This document shows positions 1 through 8,406 of a DNA stretch of 34,794 bases, one piece after another (position 1 is the stretch's first letter; every line of letters begins with the position of its first letter). The translations under genes and the position numbers were made by a program. This stretch comes from Kofleriaceae bacterium (lineage in GTDB: Bacteria; Myxococcota_A; Polyangia; Haliangiales; Haliangiaceae), in contig JALHPV010000042.1 in NCBI GenBank assembly GCA_022842285.1, positions 1-34,794 on the forward strand, given 5' to 3'. The notes below the pieces were generated by a model. The model was not told the origin of the DNA and ran no database searches. It saw only the letters and a program-made list of their open reading frames with translations.

Positions 1-240
1 CGACCAGTCGCGACGTGCGCGTCCGCCCTCGGGCGCGACCGACGGCGCGGGAGCCGCGCTCGGCGCCGTGGGGAGCGCATCGACGGGCCCGGCCGGCTCG
101 CCGCCTGCCGACGATGCTTCCGCGCCACCGGGGCGACGGCGACGTCGACGGCGTCGCTTGCGGGGTTCACCGTCCGGGCCGGCCGCGCCAGGGGCGTCGT
201 CCGGTCCGTCGTCAGGTCCGTCGTCGGTATCGTCGGTCAT
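1..240 (-). CDS. N-terminal fragment of a charged, Arg-rich protein (runs off the window)
   Basis: An open frame reads leftward from ATG at 240 to the window edge, about 80 codons with no stop. The ATG overlaps the holB stop by four bases (ATGA, 237-240), so it is probably translationally coupled to holB. The visible part begins with an acidic repeat (MTDDTDDGPDDGPDDAPG), then a basic block KRRRRRRRP, then Ala/Pro-rich linker; no folded domain is reached. I do not recognise it from this part. In many bacteria holB is followed by a PSP1-domain (RicT/YaaT) gene, so that is one possibility, but it is inference from gene order only. Confidence 0.6.
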   Translation of the reverse strand, partial: MTDDTDDGPDDGPDDAPGAAGPDGEPRKRRRRRRRRPGGAEASSAGGEPAGPVDALPTAPSAAPAPSVAPEGGRARRDWS

Positions 241-1094
241 GCGCTGGCTCCCGGTAGCTCATGGAGCTGGGCGATGAGGGCGTCGATGGCGAGCAGCGGG
301 TTCGCGTTGTGAATCGCGACCGCGGTGTGCCAGTTGATGATCGCATGGGCGCGGGCCGCGGCCCGCTGCGCCCGGGCGGCATCTCCGGCGGCGGCGGCCT
401 CGCGGGCCACCTGGTGCAGCACCTGCGCCGCGCCGATGATCACGGGGATGGCGTCGCCCTTGCCCTCGACGATGCGCTGGGGGAGGGAAGGGTCGTGGCG
501 GTCGCCGGCGAGCTCGTCGGCGAGCCCGGACAGGCGCGACGCGCGGGCCGGATCGGCATCGGCGACCGCCGTGCCGCCCCCGAAGCGGATGCGCTGACAG
601 CGGCTGCGGATGGTGGGCAGGAGCTGCTCGGGGGCCGTCGTGCACATCACGAAGACGGTGCGGTTCGGCGGTTCCTCGAGGGTCTTCAGGAGCGAGTTGG
701 CGGCGGGCGGCGCGAGCGCGGTCGCTTCCTCGACGATGAAGACGCGCGTGTCGGCCTCGTGCGGCGGCAGGCCGATCCGGCCGATCACCTGCGTGCGGAC
801 GCTCTCGATGGGGACGATGTTGGCCGCCCCCTCGCGGATGAGCGTCACCACGTCGGGGTGGATCCCCGAGGCGATCTTCGTGCAGGCGCTGCACTGGCCG
901 CAGCCGTCGCCCTCGGCGCGGGCGGTCGCGTCGAGGCAGTTGAGCGCCATCGCGAGCGCGAGGGCGGTATCGACGAGCGGCGCGCCCGGCGGACCCGAGA
1001 AGAGCAGCGCGTGGGGCACGCGGCCACGCGCGATCGAACGCTGGAGCTGCGCGACGACGCGATCCTGGCCGGTCAAGCCGTGCCACACCGACAT
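237..1094 (-). CDS. holB: DNA polymerase III delta-prime subunit
   Basis: Clamp-loader subunit of the replicative polymerase, 285 residues. The N-terminal AAA+ fold shows a degenerate P-loop (GPPGAPLVDT, about 34-43, without the Lys-Thr), as expected for delta-prime, which does not bind ATP productively. A zinc module has Cys53, Cys65, Cys68 and Cys71. The SRC motif (164-166) that supplies an arginine finger is present after the EEPPNRTVFVMCTT segment. ATG at 1094 is chosen because it begins the conserved SVWHGLTGQD start; an upstream in-frame start at 1133 would add 13 unconserved residues. It is divergent from the aminotransferase across 45 bp and overlaps the next gene by ATGA. Confidence 0.93.
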   Translation of the reverse strand: MSVWHGLTGQDRVVAQLQRSIARGRVPHALLFSGPPGAPLVDTALALAMALNCLDATARAEGDGCGQCSACTKIASGIHPDVVTLIREGAANIVPIESVRTQVIGRIGLPPHEADTRVFIVEEATALAPPAANSLLKTLEEPPNRTVFVMCTTAPEQLLPTIRSRCQRIRFGGGTAVADADPARASRLSGLADELAGDRHDPSLPQRIVEGKGDAIPVIIGAAQVLHQVAREAAAAGDAARAQRAAARAHAIINWHTAVAIHNANPLLAIDALIAQLHELPGASA

Positions 1095-1139
1095 GGCCGC
1101 CAAGCTAGCACGCAGGCCGAGTGTGTTAATCATGCCGCG

Positions 1140-2450
1140 ATGACTCAGTTTCCTCGCGCGAAGACGGCCACTGGACCCGGTGCGACCGCCCCCGAGCCCA
1201 CGTTCGCCGCGTTCCGCGAGGTGCCGCGTACCGGCGTCATCTTCGTGACCACGGAGGCGAGCAAGCGGGGCTACTCACCGTCCAACGACGACTGGGCGAA
1301 CCTGGGGCAGGGGATGCCCGAGGCGGAGAGCCTGCCGGGGGCGCCGCCGCGCATCACCGAGCTGCCGGTCCTCGCGGGCGATCAGGAGTACGCGCCCGTC
1401 GCGGGCCTGTGGGAGCTCCGCGAAGCGATCGCCGGCTTCTACAACGAGACCTTTCGCAAGGGCATGCCGAGCAAGTACTCGGCGGAGAACGTGGCGATCT
1501 CCGGGGGCGGTCGCACGGCGCTCACCCGCGTCGCCGCCTCCCTCGGGCACATCAACCTCGGCCACTTCCTCCCGGACTACACGGCATACGAGGAGCTCCT
1601 CGATGTCTTCCGCCTGTTCTCGCCGATCCCGATCCTCCTCGAGGGGGAGCGTGGCTATGCCTTCTCGGCGCAGGACCTGCGGCGCGAGGTGATGGGCCGT
1701 GGGCTCGGGGCGATCCTCGCCTCGAATCCCGCGAACCCGACGGGCAAGGTCATCGGCGGGAAGGATCTCTCCGACTGGGTCGCCGTCGGCCGCGAGCTGG
1801 ACTGCGCGCTCATCTTCGACGAGTTCTACTCGCACTACATCTGGCGCCCCGATCTCGTCGCCAACGGGATGATCGAGACGGCCGCGCGCTACGTCGAGGA
1901 CGTCGATCGCGATCCGGTCGTCATCCTCGATGGCCTCACCAAGAACTGGCGTTACCCGGGCTGGCGCGTCACCTGGACCGTCGCGCCGAAGAAGATCATC
2001 GAGGGCTGCGTCTCGGCGGGGTCGTTCCTCGACGGCGGCGGATCGCGCCCGCTGCAGCGCAAGGCCATCGAGCTCCTCCAGCCGGCGAATGCCACGGCGG
2101 AGACCAAGGCCATTCACACCGAGTTCGTGAAGAAGCGCGCCCGCCTCCTGAATGGCCTGCGCGACCTCGGGTTCACGATCGATCTGCCGCCCGAGGGCAC
2201 GTTCTACGTCTGGGCCTCCGCGCAGCACCTGCCGTCCTCGATCAGCGATGGCATGAGCTTCTTCCGGGCCGCGCTCGACAAGAACGTCATCACCGTGCCC
2301 GGCGAGTTCTTCGATGTGAACCCCGGCAAGCGCCGCGGTGGCCGGCCCTCGCGCTTCCGCAAGCACCTGCGCTTCAGCTTCGGCCCGCCCATGGCGCGCC
2401 TCGACATGGCCCTCGAGCGCTTCCGCGACGTGATCGCGAACGCGCAGTGA
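1140..2450 (+). CDS. PLP-dependent class I/II aminotransferase
   Basis: Fold-type I aminotransferase of 436 residues, a normal length for the family. Visible motifs are NPANPTGK near residues 196-203, the PLP-contacting DEFYSHY beginning at Asp227, and the Schiff-base lysine Lys268 in GLTKNWRYPGWR, followed by the conserved P-G-x-R. The C-terminus carries PEGTFYVWA and an arginine-containing RFSFG segment typical of carboxylate binding. ATG at 1140 is the only sensible start; upstream codons belong to the antisense of holB. The amino-acid substrate cannot be deduced: many such proteins are annotated as aspartate/alanine-type or valine-pyruvate aminotransferases. The downstream membrane-protein gene begins 20 bp later and is probably cotranscribed. 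Confidence 0.9.
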   Translation: MTQFPRAKTATGPGATAPEPTFAAFREVPRTGVIFVTTEASKRGYSPSNDDWANLGQGMPEAESLPGAPPRITELPVLAGDQEYAPVAGLWELREAIAGFYNETFRKGMPSKYSAENVAISGGGRTALTRVAASLGHINLGHFLPDYTAYEELLDVFRLFSPIPILLEGERGYAFSAQDLRREVMGRGLGAILASNPANPTGKVIGGKDLSDWVAVGRELDCALIFDEFYSHYIWRPDLVANGMIETAARYVEDVDRDPVVILDGLTKNWRYPGWRVTWTVAPKKIIEGCVSAGSFLDGGGSRPLQRKAIELLQPANATAETKAIHTEFVKKRARLLNGLRDLGFTIDLPPEGTFYVWASAQHLPSSISDGMSFFRAALDKNVITVPGEFFDVNPGKRRGGRPSRFRKHLRFSFGPPMARLDMALERFRDVIANAQ

Positions 2451-2470
2451 CTCTGCGCTAAGCTCCGCGC

Positions 2471-3622
2471 GTGGGAGCTGCACCGCCCGATCCTGCAGCC
2501 GCTGTCTCGCTGCCGCCCCCGGGCAAGCTGAAGCGGCTCGTCCAGCGCATCTGGTGGTTCCACTCGTTCTTCGCGCTGTTCTTCGGCGTGGGCGTGATGC
2601 TGTTCGCGCGGAACGGCCTCGCGCACGCGGACAAGCTGCTCATGGCGCTGTTCGTGTCGTGGCTCGTGATGTTCATCGCGCTGCGCTTCATCGTCGGTCC
2701 GGCGAATCGCAAGGAGAAGGAGCACGTCGCCCGCAAGGGCGTCCGCGTCGTCACGAACTACATCATCAAGCAGTTCTACCAGCAGATGTTCTTCTTCCTG
2801 ACGCCGCTCTACGCGTCGAGCGCGACGTGGTCGACCTCGTCATGGAACTGGTGGCTCGCGCCCGTGCTGCTCGTCTGCGCCGTCGTCTCGACGATGGATC
2901 TCGTCTTCGACAACTTCATCATGGAGCGCCGGCTCCTCGCGTCGGCGATGTACGGGCTCGCGATGTTCGCGCTCCTGAACGTGATGCTGCCGCTCGTCGT
3001 CGGGCTCGATCACTTCACGGGCCTCGTGATCGCGGCCGCCGCCACCCCCGCGTCCGTCGCCGTCCTGTCCTTCTCGATCAAGCAGGTGCTCTCCCCGCAG
3101 GGGGCGCTCCTGACGGTCACGCTCACGGGGGCGCTCCTCGGCGGCGTGTGGGTCGGTCGGCGCTTCATTCCGCCCGTACCGCTCGCGATGACGGAGACGG
3201 CCATCGGTCACGGCACCCACAGCTCGTACGAGTGTCTGCCGCCCAGCAAGCACGTCCTGCGATCGAATCAGCTCGACGGGCTGCGCTGCGGCTCGCTCTT
3301 GCGCGAGCCCGGCGGCCTCAAGGAGACCGTCGTCCATGTCTGGCGCCACGACGGCACCATCATCGACAAGATCACGCCGACGCGGGTCCCGTGCGATGGC
3401 GAGGGCGACGTGTTCGTCAGTACGCTGCCGCTCGAGCGCCTGCCGGCGAACCCGACGGGCAAGTGGTCCTGCACGACGGAGACGTACGGCGGCCAGCTCG
3501 TGGGCATCCGCAAGTTCGAGGTGCTGCAGCCCGTCGGCGAGCAACCGAAGCTCCCCGAGGGCTATCAGCCAAACTCGGGGTCGGGGTCAGCAGCGCCGGG
3601 TTCGGGCTCGGCGACCAAGTAG
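2471..3622 (+). CDS. DUF5924/DUF2914-type polytopic membrane protein
   Basis: 383 residues, starting at a GTG 20 bp after the aminotransferase stop. The first roughly 240 residues contain about seven hydrophobic segments (for example near 27-46, 55-76, 126-146, 160-180, 185-205 and 215-235). The C-terminal ~130 residues form a soluble domain with HVWRHDGTIIDK, cysteines near 257, 275, 312 and 339, and GKWSCTTETYGGQLVG, which resembles DUF2914. The last 20 residues are a Gly/Ser/Ala linker. The domain pair (DUF5924 membrane part plus DUF2914) is from memory of the family; its function is unknown. It converges on the 3625-4620 gene with only two bases between stops, so no conventional terminator fits. 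Confidence 0.75.
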   Translation: MGAAPPDPAAAVSLPPPGKLKRLVQRIWWFHSFFALFFGVGVMLFARNGLAHADKLLMALFVSWLVMFIALRFIVGPANRKEKEHVARKGVRVVTNYIIKQFYQQMFFFLTPLYASSATWSTSSWNWWLAPVLLVCAVVSTMDLVFDNFIMERRLLASAMYGLAMFALLNVMLPLVVGLDHFTGLVIAAAATPASVAVLSFSIKQVLSPQGALLTVTLTGALLGGVWVGRRFIPPVPLAMTETAIGHGTHSSYECLPPSKHVLRSNQLDGLRCGSLLREPGGLKETVVHVWRHDGTIIDKITPTRVPCDGEGDVFVSTLPLERLPANPTGKWSCTTETYGGQLVGIRKFEVLQPVGEQPKLPEGYQPNSGSGSAAPGSGSATK

Positions 3623-3624
3623 CG

Positions 3625-4620
3625 CTAGATACGGAAGGCGACGAACAGGTTCGGGCCGAACGAGCCCGCCTTCGAGAGGTCATCGAAGCCGAGGCCAAAG
3701 CCGAGGTCGAGGAACCGCTTGGGCGAGTGCAGGAGGCCCGCGCGGAGGGCCGTGGTCAGGCCGCCGAAGCCGGTGTCGCCACGGTTCGACGAGAAGTCGT
3801 CCATGATCACCGAGAAGCGCAGGCTGAACGACAGGTTCGGCTTGTGCTGGTAGATGCCGTAACCACTGAGGCGGAGGTCGCCGCGGCTCTGCGTCGTGTT
3901 CGTGTTGTAGAGCGCGGCGAGCGCGGCGTTCTGCAACTCGTTCTGATACTGCGGCGCGAACTTGCTGATCTTGATGTTCAAGAGGTCATCGAGGCCGCCG
4001 ATCGTGAAGCGATCGAAGATGAACCGCATCGGCGCGCCGAGCTGCAGCGAGACGGCGACGGGATCGATGTAGACGGGGACGCCGACCTTGATGCCGATCC
4101 AGTCCTGGAGCAGCACGGTCACGTCGAGGCCGACGGCCTTGCCGGGATGGAAGCCGACCTTGTCGCTCGTGACCGAGGCCGGGTCGTCGTAGATCGATCC
4201 GAGGACGTAGTTGAGCCCGAGCTGGATGGTGCGGGTGATGCCGTAGCGAGCGCGTAGGGTGGCGGTCGCCTGGAACTCGTCGACGTTGAGGTGCGGATCG
4301 ATCGCGACCTCCGACATGTTCGCCGGCAACGTGATCGGGCGGAGGGCGTCCTCGATCGGATAGCCCGAACGCGCTTCCTTCTGGGGAACCGCGATGACCG
4401 GCGCCTCGCCGATCACCTTGGGGGCGTCGGGGTCCTCGCTCGTGCCTTCCATGTCGGACGGCGGTGGATCCTCCGTCATCTCGACGGGGGCTCCGTCCGC
4501 GGGCGGCGCGGCAGGATCTCCGGCGGGGGCCGGGTCGGGCTGTGCCAGAGCGATCCCAGACGAGGCGACCAGGCACACGCTCAGGAGTGAAGCGATTCGG
4601 ACCGACATGGCGCGGACCAT
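3625..4620 (-). CDS. Outer-membrane beta-barrel-type protein with signal peptide
   Basis: 331 residues. A Sec-type signal (SVRIASLLSVCLVASSGIALA, cleavage about residue 26) precedes a Pro/Ala/Asp-rich linker to about 75. The rest is alternating amphipathic strand sequence (TATLRARYGITRTIQLGLNY, FGGLTTALRAGLL, LDLGFGLGFDDL) ending ...FVAFRI. The strand pattern suggests a barrel, but the final residue is Ile rather than the usual Phe, so membrane insertion is inferred. ATG at 4608 (fifth codon) is an equally good start. It is the last gene of the leftward block from 9420; 39 bp separate it from the microprotein. No specific family recognised. Confidence 0.7.
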   Translation of the reverse strand: MVRAMSVRIASLLSVCLVASSGIALAQPDPAPAGDPAAPPADGAPVEMTEDPPPSDMEGTSEDPDAPKVIGEAPVIAVPQKEARSGYPIEDALRPITLPANMSEVAIDPHLNVDEFQATATLRARYGITRTIQLGLNYVLGSIYDDPASVTSDKVGFHPGKAVGLDVTVLLQDWIGIKVGVPVYIDPVAVSLQLGAPMRFIFDRFTIGGLDDLLNIKISKFAPQYQNELQNAALAALYNTNTTQSRGDLRLSGYGIYQHKPNLSFSLRFSVIMDDFSSNRGDTGFGGLTTALRAGLLHSPKRFLDLGFGLGFDDLSKAGSFGPNLFVAFRI

Positions 4621-4659
4621 ACACGAGATCCGAGATCGCCTTGCAAGGGCTCCAGACGA

Positions 4660-4806
4660 CTAGCCGTGGCCAATCCACCGGGTCTTGGTGGGGCGCGGCA
4701 GGACGGAGGACGGGCCCGGCACGGGGACGACATGCCGGACCGTGAGGACCGCGGCGCCGGCCGTCACGAGCGCGAGGAACATGCGCCGGGTGGGCTTCTC
4801 GGTCAT
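4660..4806 (-). CDS. 48-residue Tat-signal-like microprotein
   Basis: Small gene whose ATG overlaps the stop of the amidase gene (ATGA at 4803-4806). The product begins MTEKPTRRMFLALVTAGAAV, matching the twin-arginine pattern S/T-R-R-x-F-L followed by a hydrophobic helix, then a Pro-rich tail (HVVPVPGPSSVLPRPTKTRW) and a short end. It is essentially a signal or anchor sequence with no mature domain. Coupled position, a proper stop and a clean Tat-like motif argue it is real. It could instead be the remnant of a longer Tat substrate. Function unknown. Confidence 0.6.
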   Translation of the reverse strand: MTEKPTRRMFLALVTAGAAVLTVRHVVPVPGPSSVLPRPTKTRWIGHG

Positions 4807-6842
4807 GGCGTCGGGGCTCCGCACTCGGGCGCATCGAAGCCTTCGACGAGCTCCTTCAGCGTGATCTGATCGTTGCACGGATCGACCTCGACATCGGTCG
4901 ACGCCTTCATCGACGAGCCATCGACGTCGTTCAGATCGTCGGTCACGCCATCCGGCGTCTCGAGCGCGAGCTCCCTTTTGAAGTCGTTCGTACCCGCCTT
5001 CTTGGCCGCGGCCTGGGCCTCGCGCATCTCCACGTTGAACCACGAGACGAACGCGACCGGGTGGTAGTGGTAGACGATGCCGTCCGGGGGCAGCTTGGCG
5101 TGCTGGGCGACGGGCCCGCTCCACCAGAGGCCGGGCTTGATCTGCTCCTCGTACTGAGCGTCGATCTCGTCCGGCTTCTTGTCGGCCATGTCCTTGGGCA
5201 GCTTCAGGGACTCGGGCCAGCTCGGCTCGTACGTCCACTCCGACACGTTGTACGTGACGAAGTAGCGCGTGCCGGCCGCGGAGCCCGCGCCGTAGAACGC
5301 CGCCAGCTCCTCGCGCTTCAACATGCCGTCGGAGTTGCTGTCGATGAGTCCGATGATCTCCGACGCGTCGGCGAAGCGGCCACCGCCACTACCGTCGATC
5401 ACCTTCCACGGCGAGCTGGGAATCGAGCCCTCGGGGAAGAGATCCGACTTGGAGAACAGCTCGACATGCACCTGCGCCCGCGACAGGTCGTCCGGGCCGG
5501 CCGTGCCGACGTGGCCGATGACCGAGCCGGCCTCGATCGCCTCGTCGAGGCCGATCACGCCGTTGTCGAACTTCGTGCCGCCCTTCTTCCAGCCGTCACT
5601 CTCGAGCCACGTCGCGGGCTTCGCGGCCTTGAGCGTCGGCTCGTCGCCGAGGTGCATGTACAGCGTGTAGAACTCGACCTTGCGCTCGCCGAGCGAGAGC
5701 TGGTGGCGGAGCAGCACGAAGTTCGTCGAGCCGACGGCCGTGTTCGGGCCCATCCGCACGGCCACCACGCGACCCGGGAACGGAGCGAAGACCGGATGTC
5801 CGACCTCACCGGTCAGGTGGACCCCGCCGTGCCAGAGGCGCGACTCGCCCCAGGGGCCGACAGGGAAGAAGCCCGCGTCGGCCTTCCCCTCGTTCATCGC
5901 GAACAGCTTCGCGCTGCCGGCCTCGACCTCGGACTTCGTGCCCGGGATGATCGGGCGGTGGACGGTGGTGTCCTTCGGCGGCGGCTCGGGCCAGACGACG
6001 TAGCAGAAGTCGCCGCGCAGCTTCCGGCAGAAGTCCGCGAAGTCGAAGTACCCCGGATCCCATTTGCGCTGGGTCAGGTGGTAGTGCCCGATGAACCCCG
6101 AGAACGCGGCGGACGCCGACTCGGGCATCGTGTCCCACGTCTGGACGCCGGGGCTCTTCTGCGGATACTCGGCGGGCAGGTTGGGGAAGATGCCGGTCAG
6201 CGCCTTCGAGAGCGCGGCGAGCGAGCGGTACTGCTCGTCGGTGTAGTCGAAGGCGAGGTACGTGTGCCCGTTGATCTTGCAGGGCTTCTCGCTGCGCTGT
6301 GGGCCGAACCGGTTGCCACTGTAGTAGTTCGGCTCCTTCTTCGCGTCGCCGCGGTTGCAGAGCTCGACCCCGATCGTATTGGTGTTCGCGTTCGCGGCGT
6401 GGAACGCCATCAGCGCGAGGTTCAGCGTCTGATAGATCGTGCCGTCGTTATCGATCAGGAAGTGACACGAGAAGCCTCGCTCGTTCTGGAGCACGTCGAA
6501 GCACATCGCCGACGTCGCGCAGCCGTCGTGATGAAACACGAACTGCTTGATGAGAGGACGCACGGCCTCGAACGGCGCCCGTTCCCCTTCGCCCCACTTG
6601 CCACCACGCAGGGCGGGACGGGAGGAGTACCGCTTCGCGCTCCGCCGGGGCACCTTGGGCGACCACGGCAACTGGCCACCCTCGGCCGCCATCTGGACAC
6701 AGCCGTGCGCGCCGTTGACCGACTGACAGTAGAGCGACGCCGCGTTCCACTTCGGCCCTTCCGTGTAGTTGATGATCGGCGCGTCGATCGTGATCTCTTG
6801 CGCGCCGATGAGCAACTTGCCGCTGGGCTTCCAGATGGTCAT
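4803..6842 (-). CDS. Amidase_2 / M23-like / EF-hand fusion protein
   Basis: 679 residues. Residues about 95-275 resemble N-acetylmuramoyl-L-alanine amidase (Amidase_2/PGRP): His104-His105 at the strand end, HFLIDNDGTIYQ, NTIGVELCNRGD, and His253/His255 followed by KWDPGYFDF. Residues about 320-480 resemble a LytM/M23 fold (HPVFAPFPGRVVAV, YTLYMHLG with His397, QVHVELF with His459), but the usual H-x-x-x-D is H338-x-x-x-H342 and the first His of H-x-H is Gln457, so this half may be inactive. A canonical EF-hand loop, DSNSDGMLKREE, lies at 501-512. No signal peptide is visible after the 6842 start, 10 bp from the VWA-FHA gene. Expected role: peptidoglycan amide hydrolysis, with location uncertain. 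Confidence 0.8.
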   Translation of the reverse strand: MTIWKPSGKLLIGAQEITIDAPIINYTEGPKWNAASLYCQSVNGAHGCVQMAAEGGQLPWSPKVPRRSAKRYSSRPALRGGKWGEGERAPFEAVRPLIKQFVFHHDGCATSAMCFDVLQNERGFSCHFLIDNDGTIYQTLNLALMAFHAANANTNTIGVELCNRGDAKKEPNYYSGNRFGPQRSEKPCKINGHTYLAFDYTDEQYRSLAALSKALTGIFPNLPAEYPQKSPGVQTWDTMPESASAAFSGFIGHYHLTQRKWDPGYFDFADFCRKLRGDFCYVVWPEPPPKDTTVHRPIIPGTKSEVEAGSAKLFAMNEGKADAGFFPVGPWGESRLWHGGVHLTGEVGHPVFAPFPGRVVAVRMGPNTAVGSTNFVLLRHQLSLGERKVEFYTLYMHLGDEPTLKAAKPATWLESDGWKKGGTKFDNGVIGLDEAIEAGSVIGHVGTAGPDDLSRAQVHVELFSKSDLFPEGSIPSSPWKVIDGSGGGRFADASEIIGLIDSNSDGMLKREELAAFYGAGSAAGTRYFVTYNVSEWTYEPSWPESLKLPKDMADKKPDEIDAQYEEQIKPGLWWSGPVAQHAKLPPDGIVYHYHPVAFVSWFNVEMREAQAAAKKAGTNDFKRELALETPDGVTDDLNDVDGSSMKASTDVEVDPCNDQITLKELVEGFDAPECGAPTP

Positions 6843-6852
6843 GAGCGGCTTT

Positions 6853-8391
6853 CTATTGTGCCAAGAAACAAAATTCCGTCGAGCCGATCTTCACGGTCAT
6901 GCCGTGCGTCAGGACGTACTCGGTGATGCGAGTCCCGTTGATGTAGGTCCCGTTCGTCGAGTTCCGGTCGTAGATGGTGATCTGGTCGCCGGACACCGCG
7001 AACTGGACGTGGTGTGACGACGTATAGCCATCGTCGAGCACGAAGCTGTTGTCGGGCGCCTTGCCGACGGTGAAGCCATGCGCGATCGGGATGACGCGGC
7101 CCGCGGAGGGACCGGCCATCACGAACATGCGGGGCCCCGTGACGGCGACGGGCGCGGCCGCGACGGGGGCGGGCGGAACGCTGCCGGGGACGGGCGCTGC
7201 CGGCGGGACGCTGCCCGGAACCGCGAAGCCCTGGGTTGGCTTCGGCTGCTTGGGGCGGCCCTTGAGCGACAGCAGATACGCGATGATCACGAGCACGACG
7301 AGGCCGCCGAGGGCGATCCCACCGACGAGCACGATCCAGCCGACGATGCCGCGGCTCTCGGGGGCGCGCACCTGCACGCATCCCGCCGTGCCGCAGTAGC
7401 CGGTCTCGCACTCCGTACCGCTGCACCCTTGCGCCGGGATCTTGACCTCGGTGGTCGCCTCGACGTTCACGCGTCCACTCAGCGCGACGGTGACCTTCTT
7501 GTTGTCGAGCTCGCCCGCGCCGACGAGATACGTCAGCACGTACTGCTTCATGATCTGGTCCCGGACCTGGGCGAAGTTGGTGGTCCAGCCCGTCGCGAGG
7601 CGCACCCACCGGAACGCGCCCCCGGATCGCTTGGAGAGCTCGCCGAGCGCGAGGAGCGGACGCCGGATGTCATCGGGAGCGAAGCCAATCGTGTGGATGC
7701 GTACGCCTTCCTTGGCCGCGCGCTCGCCGAGGCGGGTGACGCGCTCGCGATCCGCCGAGAGGTCACGGCCATCGCCGATGACGAGCACGATCTTGCGGAC
7801 GGGGCGCCCCGCCGGCTCGGACTTCGCCTTCTTGAGCAGCTTCATCGCGTGCTCGACCGCATCGAGCAACACGGGGTCACTCGCGCTGCTGTCGCTGGAG
7901 AGCCCCTTCACGGCGTTCACCGCCGTCTTCACGTCGACGAGCTTGCCCGGGGTCACCGACTCGCCGTAGCCGATGACCGCGAACTGGCCGCGCTCGCCGA
8001 TGCCGCCCAGGCCGCCGAGGAGCTGGGTCTCGAGACCCTCGAGGATCTGGGGGAGGGCAGGTTCGTACTGGGAGGTCGTCTGCACGACGATCGCGAGCGC
8101 GAGGTCGCCGCTCGTGGCGCCGTAGTAGCCGATGAACGGATCCGCGAGCTTGGTGCTACCCGCCGTGACGGCAAAGTCCTCGGGCTCGACGGGCAGAAAC
8201 GCGCCCGTCAGCGAGTACGCCGATACGAACACGCGCAGCGTCGCGCCCCCGAGGATGCTCGGCTCGAGCTCGGCCCGGTCGGTGACCACGCGGTACGTCG
8301 AGCTCGTGGCGGCGTCCTCGCCGTCGTCGGCCCGGGCGGGAGCCGGTCCGGCGAGCACGAGCGCGAGGCACGCGAGACAGCCCAGGCGCAT
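6853..8391 (-). CDS. VWA-FHA transmembrane protein
   Basis: 512 residues with a signal peptide (cleavage near ARA, residue 21). A von Willebrand A-like domain spans about 96-290; its MIDAS entry is VVQTTSQ instead of D-x-S-x-S, so metal binding there is doubtful. A four-cysteine cluster lies at about 323-338, a transmembrane helix at 349-374, a Pro/Val/Ala linker with two VPGSVPP repeats at 391-407, and an FHA domain at 421-509 with VGKAPDNSFVLDD, TSSHH and NSTNGTYINGTRI. The likely topology puts VWA outside and FHA, a phosphothreonine reader, in the cytoplasm. It sits 15 bp after the DUF1287 gene and 10 bp before the amidase, consistent with one operon. A Ser/Thr kinase partner is not in the window. 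Confidence 0.85.
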   Translation of the reverse strand: MRLGCLACLALVLAGPAPARADDGEDAATSSTYRVVTDRAELEPSILGGATLRVFVSAYSLTGAFLPVEPEDFAVTAGSTKLADPFIGYYGATSGDLALAIVVQTTSQYEPALPQILEGLETQLLGGLGGIGERGQFAVIGYGESVTPGKLVDVKTAVNAVKGLSSDSSASDPVLLDAVEHAMKLLKKAKSEPAGRPVRKIVLVIGDGRDLSADRERVTRLGERAAKEGVRIHTIGFAPDDIRRPLLALGELSKRSGGAFRWVRLATGWTTNFAQVRDQIMKQYVLTYLVGAGELDNKKVTVALSGRVNVEATTEVKIPAQGCSGTECETGYCGTAGCVQVRAPESRGIVGWIVLVGGIALGGLVVLVIIAYLLSLKGRPKQPKPTQGFAVPGSVPPAAPVPGSVPPAPVAAAPVAVTGPRMFVMAGPSAGRVIPIAHGFTVGKAPDNSFVLDDGYTSSHHVQFAVSGDQITIYDRNSTNGTYINGTRITEYVLTHGMTVKIGSTEFCFLAQ

Positions 8392-8406
8392 GGCGCGCCG
8401 AGCGTA

